Origin: Kitasatospora sp. NBC_00240
GTDB taxonomy: Bacteria > Actinomycetota > Actinomycetes > Streptomycetales > Streptomycetaceae
NCBI RefSeq assembly: GCF_026342405.1
Contig: NZ_JAPEMU010000001.1
Span: forward strand, 5,084,001-5,148,000
DNA: 64,000 bases
Reading direction: 5' to 3'
Notes under the pieces: generated by a model
Seen by the model: the letters and a program-made list of their open reading frames with translations, nothing else
The model's database searches: none
What the model was told of the DNA's origin: nothing
Made by a program: the position numbers and the translations under genes
Shown: positions 16,427 to 25,286 of the stretch, one piece after another
How positions within the stretch are numbered: position 1 is the first letter of the stretch
Layout: every line of letters begins with the position of its first letter

Positions 16427-17223
16427 CCGCCGACGACCACCTGCTTCCCCGCCAGCACAACAGAAGCCCGTATGACGTCTTCGGAGCCGCGGCCATGCTC
16501 CGCGCCGAGTACGTCGGCGCCGACGGCTACGGACTGGCATACGGGTCGCACGCCGACGGCAGCGCGCATGCCTCGTCCGACATCGACCTCCTCTTCGTCG
16601 GCGTCGAGGTTCTGCCCTCCGAACGGCTGCACGCGCTCACCCGCGACGTCATCGGACTCCACCAACAGCACGGGCTCGGACTGGACCAGGAGGTCTCCTA
16701 TGCCAGCAAGCTCCACGCCACCGTGTACGAGGTCGAGGACGCCATCACCCTCGGGGGCTTCGCCGTGACACCAGAGGGCGAGGTGACGGTGGATCCCGTG
16801 GTCGCAGAGCCCTGGTTCCTCGACTCCCGGCTCTTCAGGCTCCGGCTGGTCCTCAACGCGCTCACCGTTCCGCACGTCTTCCTGGGCGGCGACGCCGCAG
16901 CGTACGAGAGGCATCGCAACCGCGCCGAGCGGTCCGTCGCCCTGCTCGCCCTGTCCCTGGTCAACGAGGACGAGGAGTTCACAGTCCATGACGTCTTACG
17001 CGCGCTGACGGGAGACCCTGGCGGTGTGTGCGGTGAGGACCACCTCGGTTACGACGAGGCGCTGGGCCGATCCCCGGCGCTGTTCTCCTCACTGCAACGC
17101 GGGATGAGCCCGCTCGTGGCCGATGGTGCCGTCAGCACGCGGGACGGCATCCACCTGCGGCAGGACAGCGACCAACGCCGACAGCTGCTGAGGGCGCTGC
17201 GCGAGACCCCGGTGGGCGCGTAG
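16423..17223 (+). CDS. nucleotidyltransferase of the Pol-beta superfamily, with a TTA codon
   Basis: 266 aa. The catalytic signature is GSHADGSAHASSDIDLLFVG, giving GS at 41-42 and metal-binding D53 and D55. A helical C-terminal region follows. It resembles aminoglycoside-nucleotidyltransferase or MNT-like folds, but the substrate is not evident. The GTG start overlaps the methyltransferase stop by 4 bp, so translation is coupled. Leu-192 is encoded by TTA (16996-16998). In Streptomyces this rare codon needs the bldA tRNA and often marks developmentally controlled genes. Confidence 0.78.
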   Translation: MTADDHLLPRQHNRSPYDVFGAAAMLRAEYVGADGYGLAYGSHADGSAHASSDIDLLFVGVEVLPSERLHALTRDVIGLHQQHGLGLDQEVSYASKLHATVYEVEDAITLGGFAVTPEGEVTVDPVVAEPWFLDSRLFRLRLVLNALTVPHVFLGGDAAAYERHRNRAERSVALLALSLVNEDEEFTVHDVLRALTGDPGGVCGEDHLGYDEALGRSPALFSSLQRGMSPLVADGAVSTRDGIHLRQDSDQRRQLLRALRETPVGA

Positions 17224-17238
17224 TCGCGCCCACCGGGG
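17207..17238. terminator. bidirectional terminator between nucleotidyltransferase and argS
   Basis: A 14-bp perfect stem (arm CCCCGGTGGGCGCG) with a 4-nt loop that contains the stop codon of the nucleotidyltransferase. It separates two convergent genes. Confidence 0.85.
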
Positions 17239-17248
17239 GAACCACCTG

Positions 17249-19012
17249 CTACATCCGATCCGGGGCCTGGAGGCCGAGCAGGTCCAGGCCCCGGGCCAGC
17301 GTCTGTGCGGTCAGACGGCACAGGGCCACCCGGTTCGCCCGCATGGCCGGCGTCTCCGCCTTGAGGACCGGGCAGGCGCCGTAGAAGTCCGTGAGGGCTT
17401 TGGCCAGGGAGAACAGGTACCCGCACAGCCGGTGCGGCTCCAACTCCTGGGCAACCTCGCGAACGGCGGCGTCGAAGCCGTCCAGTAGAAGAATCAGCGC
17501 GCGCTCCGCGGGGTGCAGCGGCAGGGAGGCGTCGACGGGCTGGCCCAGGGCCTCCTTCGGAGCCTTGCTGAGGATGGTCCGGACCCGGGCGTGGGCGTAC
17601 TGCATGTAGACGCCGGTGTTGCCCTGGAGCGAGACCATCTGGGCGATGTCGAAAACGTAGTTCTTCGCGCGTGACGTCGACAGATCGGCGTACTTGACCG
17701 CGCCGATCCCGGCAGCCTGGATCACCTGCTCCATCGCGTCGCCGGTCAGGTCGTGCGGCTTGTCGGCGATTGCCTCTCGAGCGCCCTCGACCGCCGCGTC
17801 CAGGAGCTCCGACAGCCGCACCGTGCCGCCGGAGCGGGTCTTGAACGGGGTGCCGCCAGGGCCCATCACAGTCCCGAACGGCACATGGACGGCCTCGACG
17901 TCGTCGGTGAGCCAGCCGGCCCGGCGGGCGGTGGCGAAGACCATCTGGAAGTGCAGGGACTGCCGGGCGTCGACGACGTACAGGATCCGGTCGGCTTCGA
18001 GCTTCCGGATCCGGTGGCGAATGGTGGCCAGGTCGGTGGCCGCGTAGCCGTAGCCACCGTCCTTCTTGCGCACGATCAGCGGCGCCGGCTCGCCGTCCGG
18101 GCCGGTCACGTCGTCGAAGAACACGCACAGCGCGCCGTCGCTGTCGACCGCGATGCCAGCCTCGACCAACTCTTCGACGACCTCCTCCAGGAACGGGTTG
18201 TAGGTCGACTCGCCAGCGGAGTCCTGCTCGGTCAGCAGGACTCCGAGCCGGTCGTAGAGCTGCTGGAACGCCTGGGTGGACACCGCGACCAGCTCGCGCC
18301 ACACGGCCAGCGTGGTCTCGTCGCCGCCTTGCAGGGCCACCACCCGCTGCCGGGCACGCTCGACGAACTCGGGGTCGGCGTCGAACTTCTGCCGTGCTGC
18401 CCGGTACAGGCCGTCGAGCGCGGAGACCTGCTCGCCGACATCGGCACCCCCGGCACCACCCCGCCACTGTGCTTCGGGGTGCTCATCGATGTACTGGATC
18501 AGCATGCCGAACTGGGTTCCCCAGTCACCCAGGTGGTTCTGCCGGACGACATCGCCACCGAGGAAGGTCAGCACCCGGACGAGCGAGTCACCGATAACGG
18601 TCGTCCGCAGGTGGCCGACGTGCATCTCCTTGGCGATGTTCGGCGCCGAGTAGTCGATGACGGTGCGCGTGCCAGCCAGCGGCAGGCCGATGCCCAGCCG
18701 GTGGTCCGCGAGCCGGGCCTCGACCTGTCCCCAGAGCTGCGAGTCCGCCACTGTCAGGTTGAGGAACCCGGGGCCGGACAGGCTCGACGAGATCAGGCCG
18801 CCGTCCAGCTCACCCTGGAGTGTCTGCGCCAGGTCCCGCGGCGGGCGCCCGGCCTGCTTGGCCAGCGACATGGCGACGTTCGACTGGAAGTCGGCGTGCT
18901 CGGAGGGTCGGACGAGAGGGTCTCGCTCGGACAGCTCAGGCGGCAGGACGCGGGCCATGGCGGCCGACACGGCTTGCTCCGCAAGGCTGATCGCTGCAAT
19001 TACCTCAGTCAC
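17249..19012 (-). CDS. argS: arginyl-tRNA synthetase, probable second copy
   Basis: 587 aa from a GTG at 19012 that follows GAGAGGGAATCCCA. Residues 1-110 form the ArgRS N-terminal tRNA-binding domain. SAPNIAKEMHVGH carries the class I HIGH-type signature HVGH (131-134). FKTRSGGTVRL occupies the KMSK-equivalent loop, and the C-terminal anticodon-binding DALR domain is complete. It charges tRNA-Arg with arginine. Because it lies inside an integrative element, I infer an accessory copy beside the chromosomal argS. It may be a drug-resistant duplicate or a supplier of Arg-tRNA for a neighbouring pathway. It converges on the decarboxylase-methyltransferase-nucleotidyltransferase operon. Confidence 0.9.
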   Translation of the reverse strand: MTEVIAAISLAEQAVSAAMARVLPPELSERDPLVRPSEHADFQSNVAMSLAKQAGRPPRDLAQTLQGELDGGLISSSLSGPGFLNLTVADSQLWGQVEARLADHRLGIGLPLAGTRTVIDYSAPNIAKEMHVGHLRTTVIGDSLVRVLTFLGGDVVRQNHLGDWGTQFGMLIQYIDEHPEAQWRGGAGGADVGEQVSALDGLYRAARQKFDADPEFVERARQRVVALQGGDETTLAVWRELVAVSTQAFQQLYDRLGVLLTEQDSAGESTYNPFLEEVVEELVEAGIAVDSDGALCVFFDDVTGPDGEPAPLIVRKKDGGYGYAATDLATIRHRIRKLEADRILYVVDARQSLHFQMVFATARRAGWLTDDVEAVHVPFGTVMGPGGTPFKTRSGGTVRLSELLDAAVEGAREAIADKPHDLTGDAMEQVIQAAGIGAVKYADLSTSRAKNYVFDIAQMVSLQGNTGVYMQYAHARVRTILSKAPKEALGQPVDASLPLHPAERALILLLDGFDAAVREVAQELEPHRLCGYLFSLAKALTDFYGACPVLKAETPAMRANRVALCRLTAQTLARGLDLLGLQAPDRM

Positions 19013-19203
19013 TGGGATTCCCTCTCCGGCGCGAACGGACAATCCGCTGCCAACTTGTTTAAATAGTAGAGGTGCTGACGGAAAGTGGCCGCCGGATTAT
19101 GAGTCCCCGGACAGCTGGTGCCGACCTGCAGCCGCCCACGCGGCCGAGTCCGCCTTGGCCCGCTCAAGGTGCGGGAGGAGCCCTCGGGCGCTATCCAAGG
19201 ATC

Positions 19204-19671
19204 ATGAGTACGTCGACGTGGCCAGCAGACTGGGAGGACCGGAAGGCCGGTCTCGACTGTCCCATGTGCGCCACCCGAGGGATGGAGGACAACGGCCATG
19301 GCCTCCGGATCCTGCACGGAGCATTCGCCGACGTGTACCTGAACCGGGCGGCCCTTCCCGGCTACGCCATGGCGATCTGGAACGGACCCCACGTCGCCGA
19401 GCCGACGCAACTCGACGAGGACCAGGCCGCTGGCTTCTTCCGCGAGATGCTCCTGGCCGCGCGGGCGGTCGAGAGCCACTTCAACGTCGTCAAGATGAAC
19501 TATGAGGTGCTGGGAAACTCGGTGCCCCACCTGCACGTCCACCTCATCCCCAGGTACGACGACGATCCAGCGCCAGGATCGCCACTCCCCACGTCCTTCC
19601 TCCGGCCAGGCCATCCCGCGGATCACCGATTCCTCGCGGATGCCGATGCTCTCCGCGGGCTACTGGCGTAG
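19204..19671 (+). CDS. HIT-family hydrolase
   Basis: 155 aa. The histidine triad VPHLHVHLIPRY gives H109, H111 and H113; an N-terminal CPMC pair (19-22) is typical of zinc-containing HIT proteins. HIT enzymes hydrolyse or transfer nucleotides from phosphoramidates or dinucleotides, including aminoacyl-adenylates. The ATG at 19204 follows AAGGA. It is divergent from the argS copy, so a joint control region of about 190 bp lies between them. A link to aminoacyl-AMP turnover is speculative. Confidence 0.88.
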   Translation: MSTSTWPADWEDRKAGLDCPMCATRGMEDNGHGLRILHGAFADVYLNRAALPGYAMAIWNGPHVAEPTQLDEDQAAGFFREMLLAARAVESHFNVVKMNYEVLGNSVPHLHVHLIPRYDDDPAPGSPLPTSFLRPGHPADHRFLADADALRGLLA

Positions 19672-19697
19672 TCCATTCACCCGTCGCGCCTGAGAAG

Positions 19698-20519
19698 TTG
19701 GCACCGACGGGTGATGGGCTATCGGCGTCGGGGTCGTGGGGCTGGCGGCGTCGGCGGCTGAGGTTGGGCGGCGCGGTTCACCGGCGTCGCGACCATGCGG
19801 TCGGTGACGGTCGTCCTGGCCCGTGCCGCGCCGATCCGTGTGCTCGGCTTCGCCGCTGCCGGTGTTGTCGGGAGGCCGGCGTCGCGGCGGTCCTTCAGCT
19901 CGCCGACCTCATGGGCCCGCGCTGGCAGCTCATGGTCTTCATGGGCTCCTTCATGGCCCTCCGCCCCGAGGAGCTGGCCGAGGTCCGCCGCTCCGACGTC
20001 GACCTGGTCAAGCGGGTCGTGTGGATCCGCCGCGCGGCCCCCGAACTGACCACCGGCAAGCGCGTCTTGGGTGACCCGAAGTCCAAGGCCGGCAAGCGAC
20101 CGGTCGGCATCCCGCCCGAGATCGTCCCCGACTTCGAACTGCACCTGCGCTGGTACGCGGCGAAGGAGGACGACGGCCTGCTGTTCATCGGCGAGCGCGG
20201 CGCCCCCTTCCGCCGCTCAACCTTCGGCCGCAAGTGGCGCAAGGCCCGCGCGAAGCTCGGCATGGACGGCTTCCGCTTCTACGACCTCCGCCACACCGGC
20301 AACGTCCTCGCCGCTGGCACCGGCGCCAGCCTCAAAGACCTCATGGCGCACATGGGCCACTCCTCCGTCCACGCCGCGCTGATCTACCAGCACGCCACCG
20401 CCGAGCAGCAGACCAAGATCTCCAACGGCATCAGCGCCGCCGTCGTCGACATACGCACTGGTCGGCGATCCCCCTCAGTTGACAACAACGCGACCGAGCC
20501 GGTTATCCGGCACGTCTAA
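19698..20519 (+). pseudogene. tyrosine site-specific integrase, N-terminally decayed
   Basis: Only the catalytic domain is recognisable. The first catalytic Arg block is FMALRPEELAEVRRSDVDL, the beta-hairpin Lys lies in DPKSKAGKRPVGIP, the RxxH-like block reads FYDLRHTGN, MAHMGH carries the late His, and the nucleophile Tyr is in LIYQHAT. Upstream of about 19890 the same frame gives low-complexity Arg/Cys-rich sequence without the SAM-like core-binding domain. The gene normally encodes about 380-450 aa. Loss of the DNA-binding half should disable excision. It probably once recombined the flanking tRNA-Gly sites. Confidence 0.8.
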
Positions 20520-20531
20520 CGCCCCTCGGCA

Positions 20532-20575
20532 GTTGTGAGGCTTGACCGCACGTCCGTACGACCACGCCTCACAAC
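20532..20575. terminator. inverted repeat after the integrase
   Basis: 10-bp arms GTTGTGAGGC / GCCTCACAAC flank a 24-nt loop, 13 bp after the integrase stop. A factor-dependent or weak terminator is plausible; there is no U-tract. Confidence 0.5.
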
Positions 20576-20694
20576 CATCCTCGCCGGGGTTTCACCGTTC
20601 CACGAACTGGTCAGGCACGCGTGGCCTACCATGACCTCATTGATCACCTCGTAGTTGCGCCTAGCGCACGAGGGGCAAGCCGAAGGGGGCGGTT

Positions 20695-20997
20695 ATGGAG
20701 ATCGGGCTCGCGGACACGATTAGGGCACTTCGGCAGGAGCTCGCGACCGCGATGGCCGATGGCGAGGGTTCACCGGTACGGCTACGCGTCAACTCGGTCA
20801 AGCTCGACGTCGAGGTCGCCGTCACGGCCTCGGCTGAGGCCAATGGGGGCGTCAGGTTCTGGGTGGTCTCGGCTGGGGGTAAGGCCGCCGGCAGCACGAC
20901 CGCCACGCACACGGTATCCCTGGAGCTGACGGCCGAGACGGACCAGGGTGGAGCGGTGTTGACCAGCTCCGACGCCGGAGTACTGCTCCCCGACTGA
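20695..20997 (+). CDS. trypco2-domain protein
   Basis: 100 aa. The pattern LADTIRALRQELATAMADGE, then VRLRVNSVKLDVEVAVTASA, then GGVRFWVVSAGGKAAGS matches the Trypsin-co-occurring domain 2 (trypco2). That small beta-rich domain is encoded beside trypsin-like/NTPase conflict proteins. The ATG follows AAGGGGGCGGTT. The next gene is 85 bp downstream and encodes exactly such a trypsin-NTPase, which supports the call. The molecular role of trypco domains is not settled. Confidence 0.75.
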   Translation: MEIGLADTIRALRQELATAMADGEGSPVRLRVNSVKLDVEVAVTASAEANGGVRFWVVSAGGKAAGSTTATHTVSLELTAETDQGGAVLTSSDAGVLLPD

Positions 20998-21082
20998 TCG
21001 TGTGCGGCCAACCGGTGAGCCGGGCGGAGCGAAGCCGGGATAGCCTTCCAGGACGGTCCGAACGGCTGGCGGGAGGCGGGGC

Positions 21083-24000
21083 ATGCGGCATGGCCCGGAC
21101 GGCGTGCTGGACCGGGTGGTCATGGTCGCCCAACGCGACCGGACCACTGGCCAAGCAAAGTTCCTCGCGTCGGGCTTCCTTCTCACGAGCAGTCTCGCCA
21201 TCTCCGTGGGCCACGCGTTCGAGCAATCCGACCGCTACGCCTACGAGATCCGTCTGGCAGCGACCGCAACTCGCAAGGACAGGGACTGCCGACCCAATGC
21301 CGTTGAGCTGGTGGTATGCCACCAGGACCCGTCCCTCGACCTAGCCCTGCTCGTGTTGTCTGACGACCAGGATGACCTAGCGCCAGTTCGTCTCGGTGTC
21401 CTGCCCGTCCAGCTCGGCACCGTCCAGTTCACGGCTGTCGGCTTCCCGGACTTCGCTCTCGACCGGAACGTGCCAACAACCCGGCAGATCAATGGCGATG
21501 TGCTACTCGGCTCGTTCCTCGGCAGGGCAGGGATGGAACTCTCGCTGAGCTCTCCGCCTCCCGAGGCATCTTCCGACGAGCACCGCGTTAGCTCGCCGTG
21601 GACGGGCTTCTCCGGCGCCGGAGTACTCGCTCATGACGACGTACTGATCGGCGTGTGCAGCAGCCACCACGTCCTCGGGGGCACGGCAAGTCTGACGGCG
21701 ACGGGATTTGAAGGTCTGCCCCGCGATCCCAAGTTCGTCCGTTACCTCCGCGCCCACGGTGTCGATCCAGATCCTGTTCCGGTGACCAAACCCGAGGGCG
21801 CGGACACGCACCTGCGGGAGATCCACACCCACCACGAGGTCATCCGCGGACTCCATGGCCGACGGACTCACCTTACGGAGGGCCAGCTCTCGTTCATCAG
21901 CCCTGGCTCCTCCCACGAAGCCGATCCGCAGAACCTGCTCCGCCACCTCTCCGCCGCAGACCCACGCGGTGTCCTTCTTGTCGGACCGGCTGGCGTGGGA
22001 AAGACCCGGACCTGTTTCGAAGTCGCGGAGGCCGCCCATCGAGCCGACTGGCAGGTCTTCCACGTTGAGGCGAACAACTCCGTGACAGTGGAGGACCTCT
22101 CACGGGTCGTGCTCAGCGGCGATCGGTCCCGGGTTCTGCTCGTGCTTGACCACCTCGACGCCTGCCCGCAGCTGGACCTGCGAGTGCTCGTCAACGGCTT
22201 CCTGCCGGAGGCCAAACGGCTCGGTGTCCATGTGGCAGCGCTCGCATCGATACGTCCGGGTGCCCGCCGCAGGCTCCACCAACGTGGTGCAGGACTCTTC
22301 TTCGACGAGGTGTTCCTGCGTCAGGACGATAACTATCAGACCACGGTGATCACGCACATCCTGCATGAAGTCGCTCCGAGATCGCTGCAGCGATGGGGAG
22401 CGACGGAACTCGCGCGGGCGTGCGGGCGTCGCCCGGTCACCGCCCTACTCATCGCTGACGCGCTCGAGCGCCGACTCACAGCTGGCCGCCCTGCCCCGGA
22501 CCTGACGCGGGTCCGCCCTGGAGAGCTGATCGGCTGGATCAGGGAGGGAATCTGGCAGGACGCATTGGCACCCGTCAACACGGTAGAAGCAACCAACCCA
22601 CTGGCCACCACGGTTCCGGACCTCGCACACATAGCCTTCGCGACCGCCGTCAGTATCTGCCCGCAGCCTCGCCAGGCCGTGGAGGACGCGGTCGACGCAC
22701 TGCTCGCCGCCCGTCCCTCCGCCGATCCAGCGATCACGGGCGGACGACACGTCGTCGATACCCTTCTCTCGCTGGGGTGGATGGACGAGTCCGAGGGAGA
22801 GCTCCATGTTGTTCACGACATCGTGACCGACGAGTTGGTGCTCCATTCCATGCTGCCGCCACCAGGCTGGAGCGTCCACGACGCATCAGCTGAGGCCCTT
22901 CTCGACGCCACGTCTCGACGGTCCCGCTCATTCGTCCTAATCGCCGACCACCTGCGACGGTTGGCCACTGACCTGGAAGGACAGGGGCCGGGTGACCGGT
23001 CCGGCGCCCTCGAGCGGTTTTGTCGGAACTGGGTCACCCGAAACGCGACGACGCTGGGGAAGCTACTGGAGCACGCAGGCAAGAACGGTGAGCATGCCCT
23101 GCTCACCATGGTGCTCAACTCGCCCTGGAAGTCCGCGACTCTGGAGGTCTGGGACGATCTGGTCCGACCCTGGCTGGTCCGGGCCGAGCGTGACCACGCT
23201 GCAAGGCATTTCCTGGACACGGCCCTCAGTGACCCGCAGAACTTGCCGCAGCCACTCGTCTCAGCCTCACTGTCCTGGCTGTCCCGACGAGCTGAGCAGA
23301 CTGATGCCGACCATGTCATCAGGGCGCTGCTGGACCGAAGTGATCTCTCGTCCGGCCAGGAACAGCTGGCTGTGGACTACGCCCTCAACTGGGTTCGTGA
23401 GCACGCCAGCTGGCGCGCCGCTCCTCTGATACTCGGGCAGTTGCTGAAGCGAGACCACGACGCACACCGAGTGGAACAGGTGATGAAGTGCGTGTTCGAC
23501 TGGCTTAGTCCGCGCCGCTTGCCTGAATCGAGCGCTGCCGTCCTACGCCGCCTTCTGGAGCACGATGACCTGGCAGTCGAATATCGAAGGGCAGCCGTCG
23601 ATCGTACCTTTACTTGGTTCACCAATCATCGCGATGCCAGCGCCGCCGCCGCCGCCGCATCACTCCTGGGCGCGCTCCTGAGTTGTCACAGCCTAACGGC
23701 GCTCGAAGAACACTCTGCGCTCGAACTCGCCTTCGACTGGCTTTCAGTGAACCACTCTGCCGTGCCCACCGCCGGTGTTGTGCTGCGCGCTGTGCTCGAG
23801 GCGTGCCAGCTCACGGCCGAGCAGGCACAGAGGACGGCCCGATATGTCGAGGCCTGGAGCACACTTCATCCGTCTAGCGTCCACCGGAGCAACGTTCTGC
23901 GTGCCCTACTGGCCAGCGAGGCTTCCGGCAAAGGCGTCAAGCTGCTGAAGCGGTTGGCCGGCGATCTCACCGAGCCATCGGCGGCTGCTGCGCTGCAACG

Positions 24001-24703
24001 GCTACTCGAACACGATCTGACGCCTGAAGAAGCCCGTCCCATCATCTCGCGGGCTTTCCAGTGGCTGACGCTGAACGAGACGGCTACTGACCGCCAACTC
24101 GTCCTCCAAGCAATGCTATGGCGGCAGGAATTGGTCGGAGAGCAGCTGGCCAACGTCGCTGATCTCACAATGGTGGAGCTTCGAGCCCGTCCCGCCCAGC
24201 CTTCGCTCATCGGCATGCTACTCAGTCGTCGAACAGGACTCCGGCCCGACCAGGCCCAGTTCGGGATCGAGCTCGCCCTCGAAGAATGCACTAGGTATAC
24301 AACGTTCCATTATCAAAGACCTTTTCTATGCCCGCTCTTGAGGCGATCGGACCTGACTCCCGAACAAGCCTCGCGAGCGATCACGCTAGGGCTGGAGCGA
24401 CTTTCGACCAACTCCAGCAACAAGACGCGAGAGATCCTCTGTGCACTCCTGGAACGGCAGGACCTCTCATCGGCCCAGCTGTCCCAACTTTTGGCGCACA
24501 CGGCACGATGGCTGACTACGCGCGGCGCCTCTCCAAGGTCCTCCTTCGTCCTGCTTCACCTTCTGCAACGTAATGACCTACCCAGCGAGGTCGAAGAGGA
24601 CGCTCTTCGCCGCGCACGAGAATCGCTCCTGACGCACCCGGATGCGCTGCCAGCACCCCGCCTGCGCGCACAGCTGGTTAGGCGCGGCTCCGACAGCTCC
24701 TGA
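21083..24703 (+). CDS. trypsin-like protease - P-loop NTPase - helical repeat protein
   Basis: 1206 aa. Residues 1-230 form a trypsin-like serine protease. The predicted triad is H44 (SVGHAFE), D86 (PSLDLALL) and S177 in GFSGAGV. Residues 270-560 form a P-loop NTPase with Walker A GPAGVGKT (301-308, K307) and Walker B VLLVLDHLD (D356, D359). From about residue 620 to the end are 35-45-aa helical repeats of the type VLRALLE..DLT.EQA...AFxWL. This is the layout of STAND/NACHT-like conflict proteins, where repeats sense a trigger and NTP switching releases the protease. A GGGAGGCGGGGC site precedes the ATG. The gene is less GC-biased at third positions than the flanking core genes, consistent with transfer. 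Confidence 0.85.
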   Translation: MRHGPDGVLDRVVMVAQRDRTTGQAKFLASGFLLTSSLAISVGHAFEQSDRYAYEIRLAATATRKDRDCRPNAVELVVCHQDPSLDLALLVLSDDQDDLAPVRLGVLPVQLGTVQFTAVGFPDFALDRNVPTTRQINGDVLLGSFLGRAGMELSLSSPPPEASSDEHRVSSPWTGFSGAGVLAHDDVLIGVCSSHHVLGGTASLTATGFEGLPRDPKFVRYLRAHGVDPDPVPVTKPEGADTHLREIHTHHEVIRGLHGRRTHLTEGQLSFISPGSSHEADPQNLLRHLSAADPRGVLLVGPAGVGKTRTCFEVAEAAHRADWQVFHVEANNSVTVEDLSRVVLSGDRSRVLLVLDHLDACPQLDLRVLVNGFLPEAKRLGVHVAALASIRPGARRRLHQRGAGLFFDEVFLRQDDNYQTTVITHILHEVAPRSLQRWGATELARACGRRPVTALLIADALERRLTAGRPAPDLTRVRPGELIGWIREGIWQDALAPVNTVEATNPLATTVPDLAHIAFATAVSICPQPRQAVEDAVDALLAARPSADPAITGGRHVVDTLLSLGWMDESEGELHVVHDIVTDELVLHSMLPPPGWSVHDASAEALLDATSRRSRSFVLIADHLRRLATDLEGQGPGDRSGALERFCRNWVTRNATTLGKLLEHAGKNGEHALLTMVLNSPWKSATLEVWDDLVRPWLVRAERDHAARHFLDTALSDPQNLPQPLVSASLSWLSRRAEQTDADHVIRALLDRSDLSSGQEQLAVDYALNWVREHASWRAAPLILGQLLKRDHDAHRVEQVMKCVFDWLSPRRLPESSAAVLRRLLEHDDLAVEYRRAAVDRTFTWFTNHRDASAAAAAASLLGALLSCHSLTALEEHSALELAFDWLSVNHSAVPTAGVVLRAVLEACQLTAEQAQRTARYVEAWSTLHPSSVHRSNVLRALLASEASGKGVKLLKRLAGDLTEPSAAAALQRLLEHDLTPEEARPIISRAFQWLTLNETATDRQLVLQAMLWRQELVGEQLANVADLTMVELRARPAQPSLIGMLLSRRTGLRPDQAQFGIELALEECTRYTTFHYQRPFLCPLLRRSDLTPEQASRAITLGLERLSTNSSNKTREILCALLERQDLSSAQLSQLLAHTARWLTTRGASPRSSFVLLHLLQRNDLPSEVEEDALRRARESLLTHPDALPAPRLRAQLVRRGSDSS

Positions 24704-25250
24704 GCATTCGGACAGGGGTGCGGTTCATGGGCCGCCGTTGGAGGCTAGGCCGCGCACGCCGATCGCCGGCGTCACCGCCATCGACACTCCGTTCAAGGTC
24801 ATGGTGCCCTTGCCAAGGCCCCGCTCCGCGCTCCCCCGGGAAACCGAGACCGAGCACATCGAAGGAGGCGGCCCCTCTCAACGGTGCCCCCACCGCCCAC
24901 TTCGGCCTCTCGCCTGGGCAAGACGCCCACCTCGCCGATGCCCTCGGAACCGCCCGCTGACGACGATCGCCAGCAGCCTCACCGGCGGATCATCCTGTCG
25001 AACACCGACAAGTGAGCTTGGGCGCCCGCGGTGGTCGGCGGCGAGCGGTCGTCCGCCACGGTGATCAGCAGCCGCCCCGGGCAGGGCGCGTGACGAAGGC
25101 CACAGGAAGTGGAGTTCGCCATTTGGGACGACGCTGCCCACACGCTCCAGGAGCCGGATCGACCAGCCGAAATCCGCTACCCAGGCGCCGCACCAGCGGC
25201 CTTCTGGCACGGATCTGGCACGACGGCCCAGTATTGGTCCAGACAACAAG
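24704..25250. other. right end of the element, no gene recognised
   Basis: About 550 bp between the trypsin-NTPase gene and the tRNA. Short frames cross it, but none has a ribosome-binding site or recognisable content. It contains the right 21-bp arm-like repeat (25202-25222). Confidence 0.45.
25202..25222. repeat. 21-bp direct repeat, right arm-like site
   Basis: Exact copy of 10094-10114, in the same orientation, 64 bp from the right core repeat. It carries two TGGCACG heptamers. In an excised circle the two copies would flank the core, as arm sites of attP do. Confidence 0.75.
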
Positions 25251-25279
25251 AAAGCCCCAGGTCGTTGACCTGGGGCTTT
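25251..25279. terminator. tRNA-Gly terminator, element-borne copy
   Basis: A 12-bp stem AAAGCCCCAGGT / ACCTGGGGCTTT with a 5-nt loop, just 3' of tRNA-Gly on the minus strand. It differs from the left copy (9909-9937) only in the loop, so the element brought its own terminator. Confidence 0.85.
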
Positions 25280-25286
25280 ACCTCTG

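Noticed and set aside
24718..25064. Short frames after the trypsin-NTPase gene
   Set aside because: No ribosome-binding sites or domains. Probably non-coding element end.
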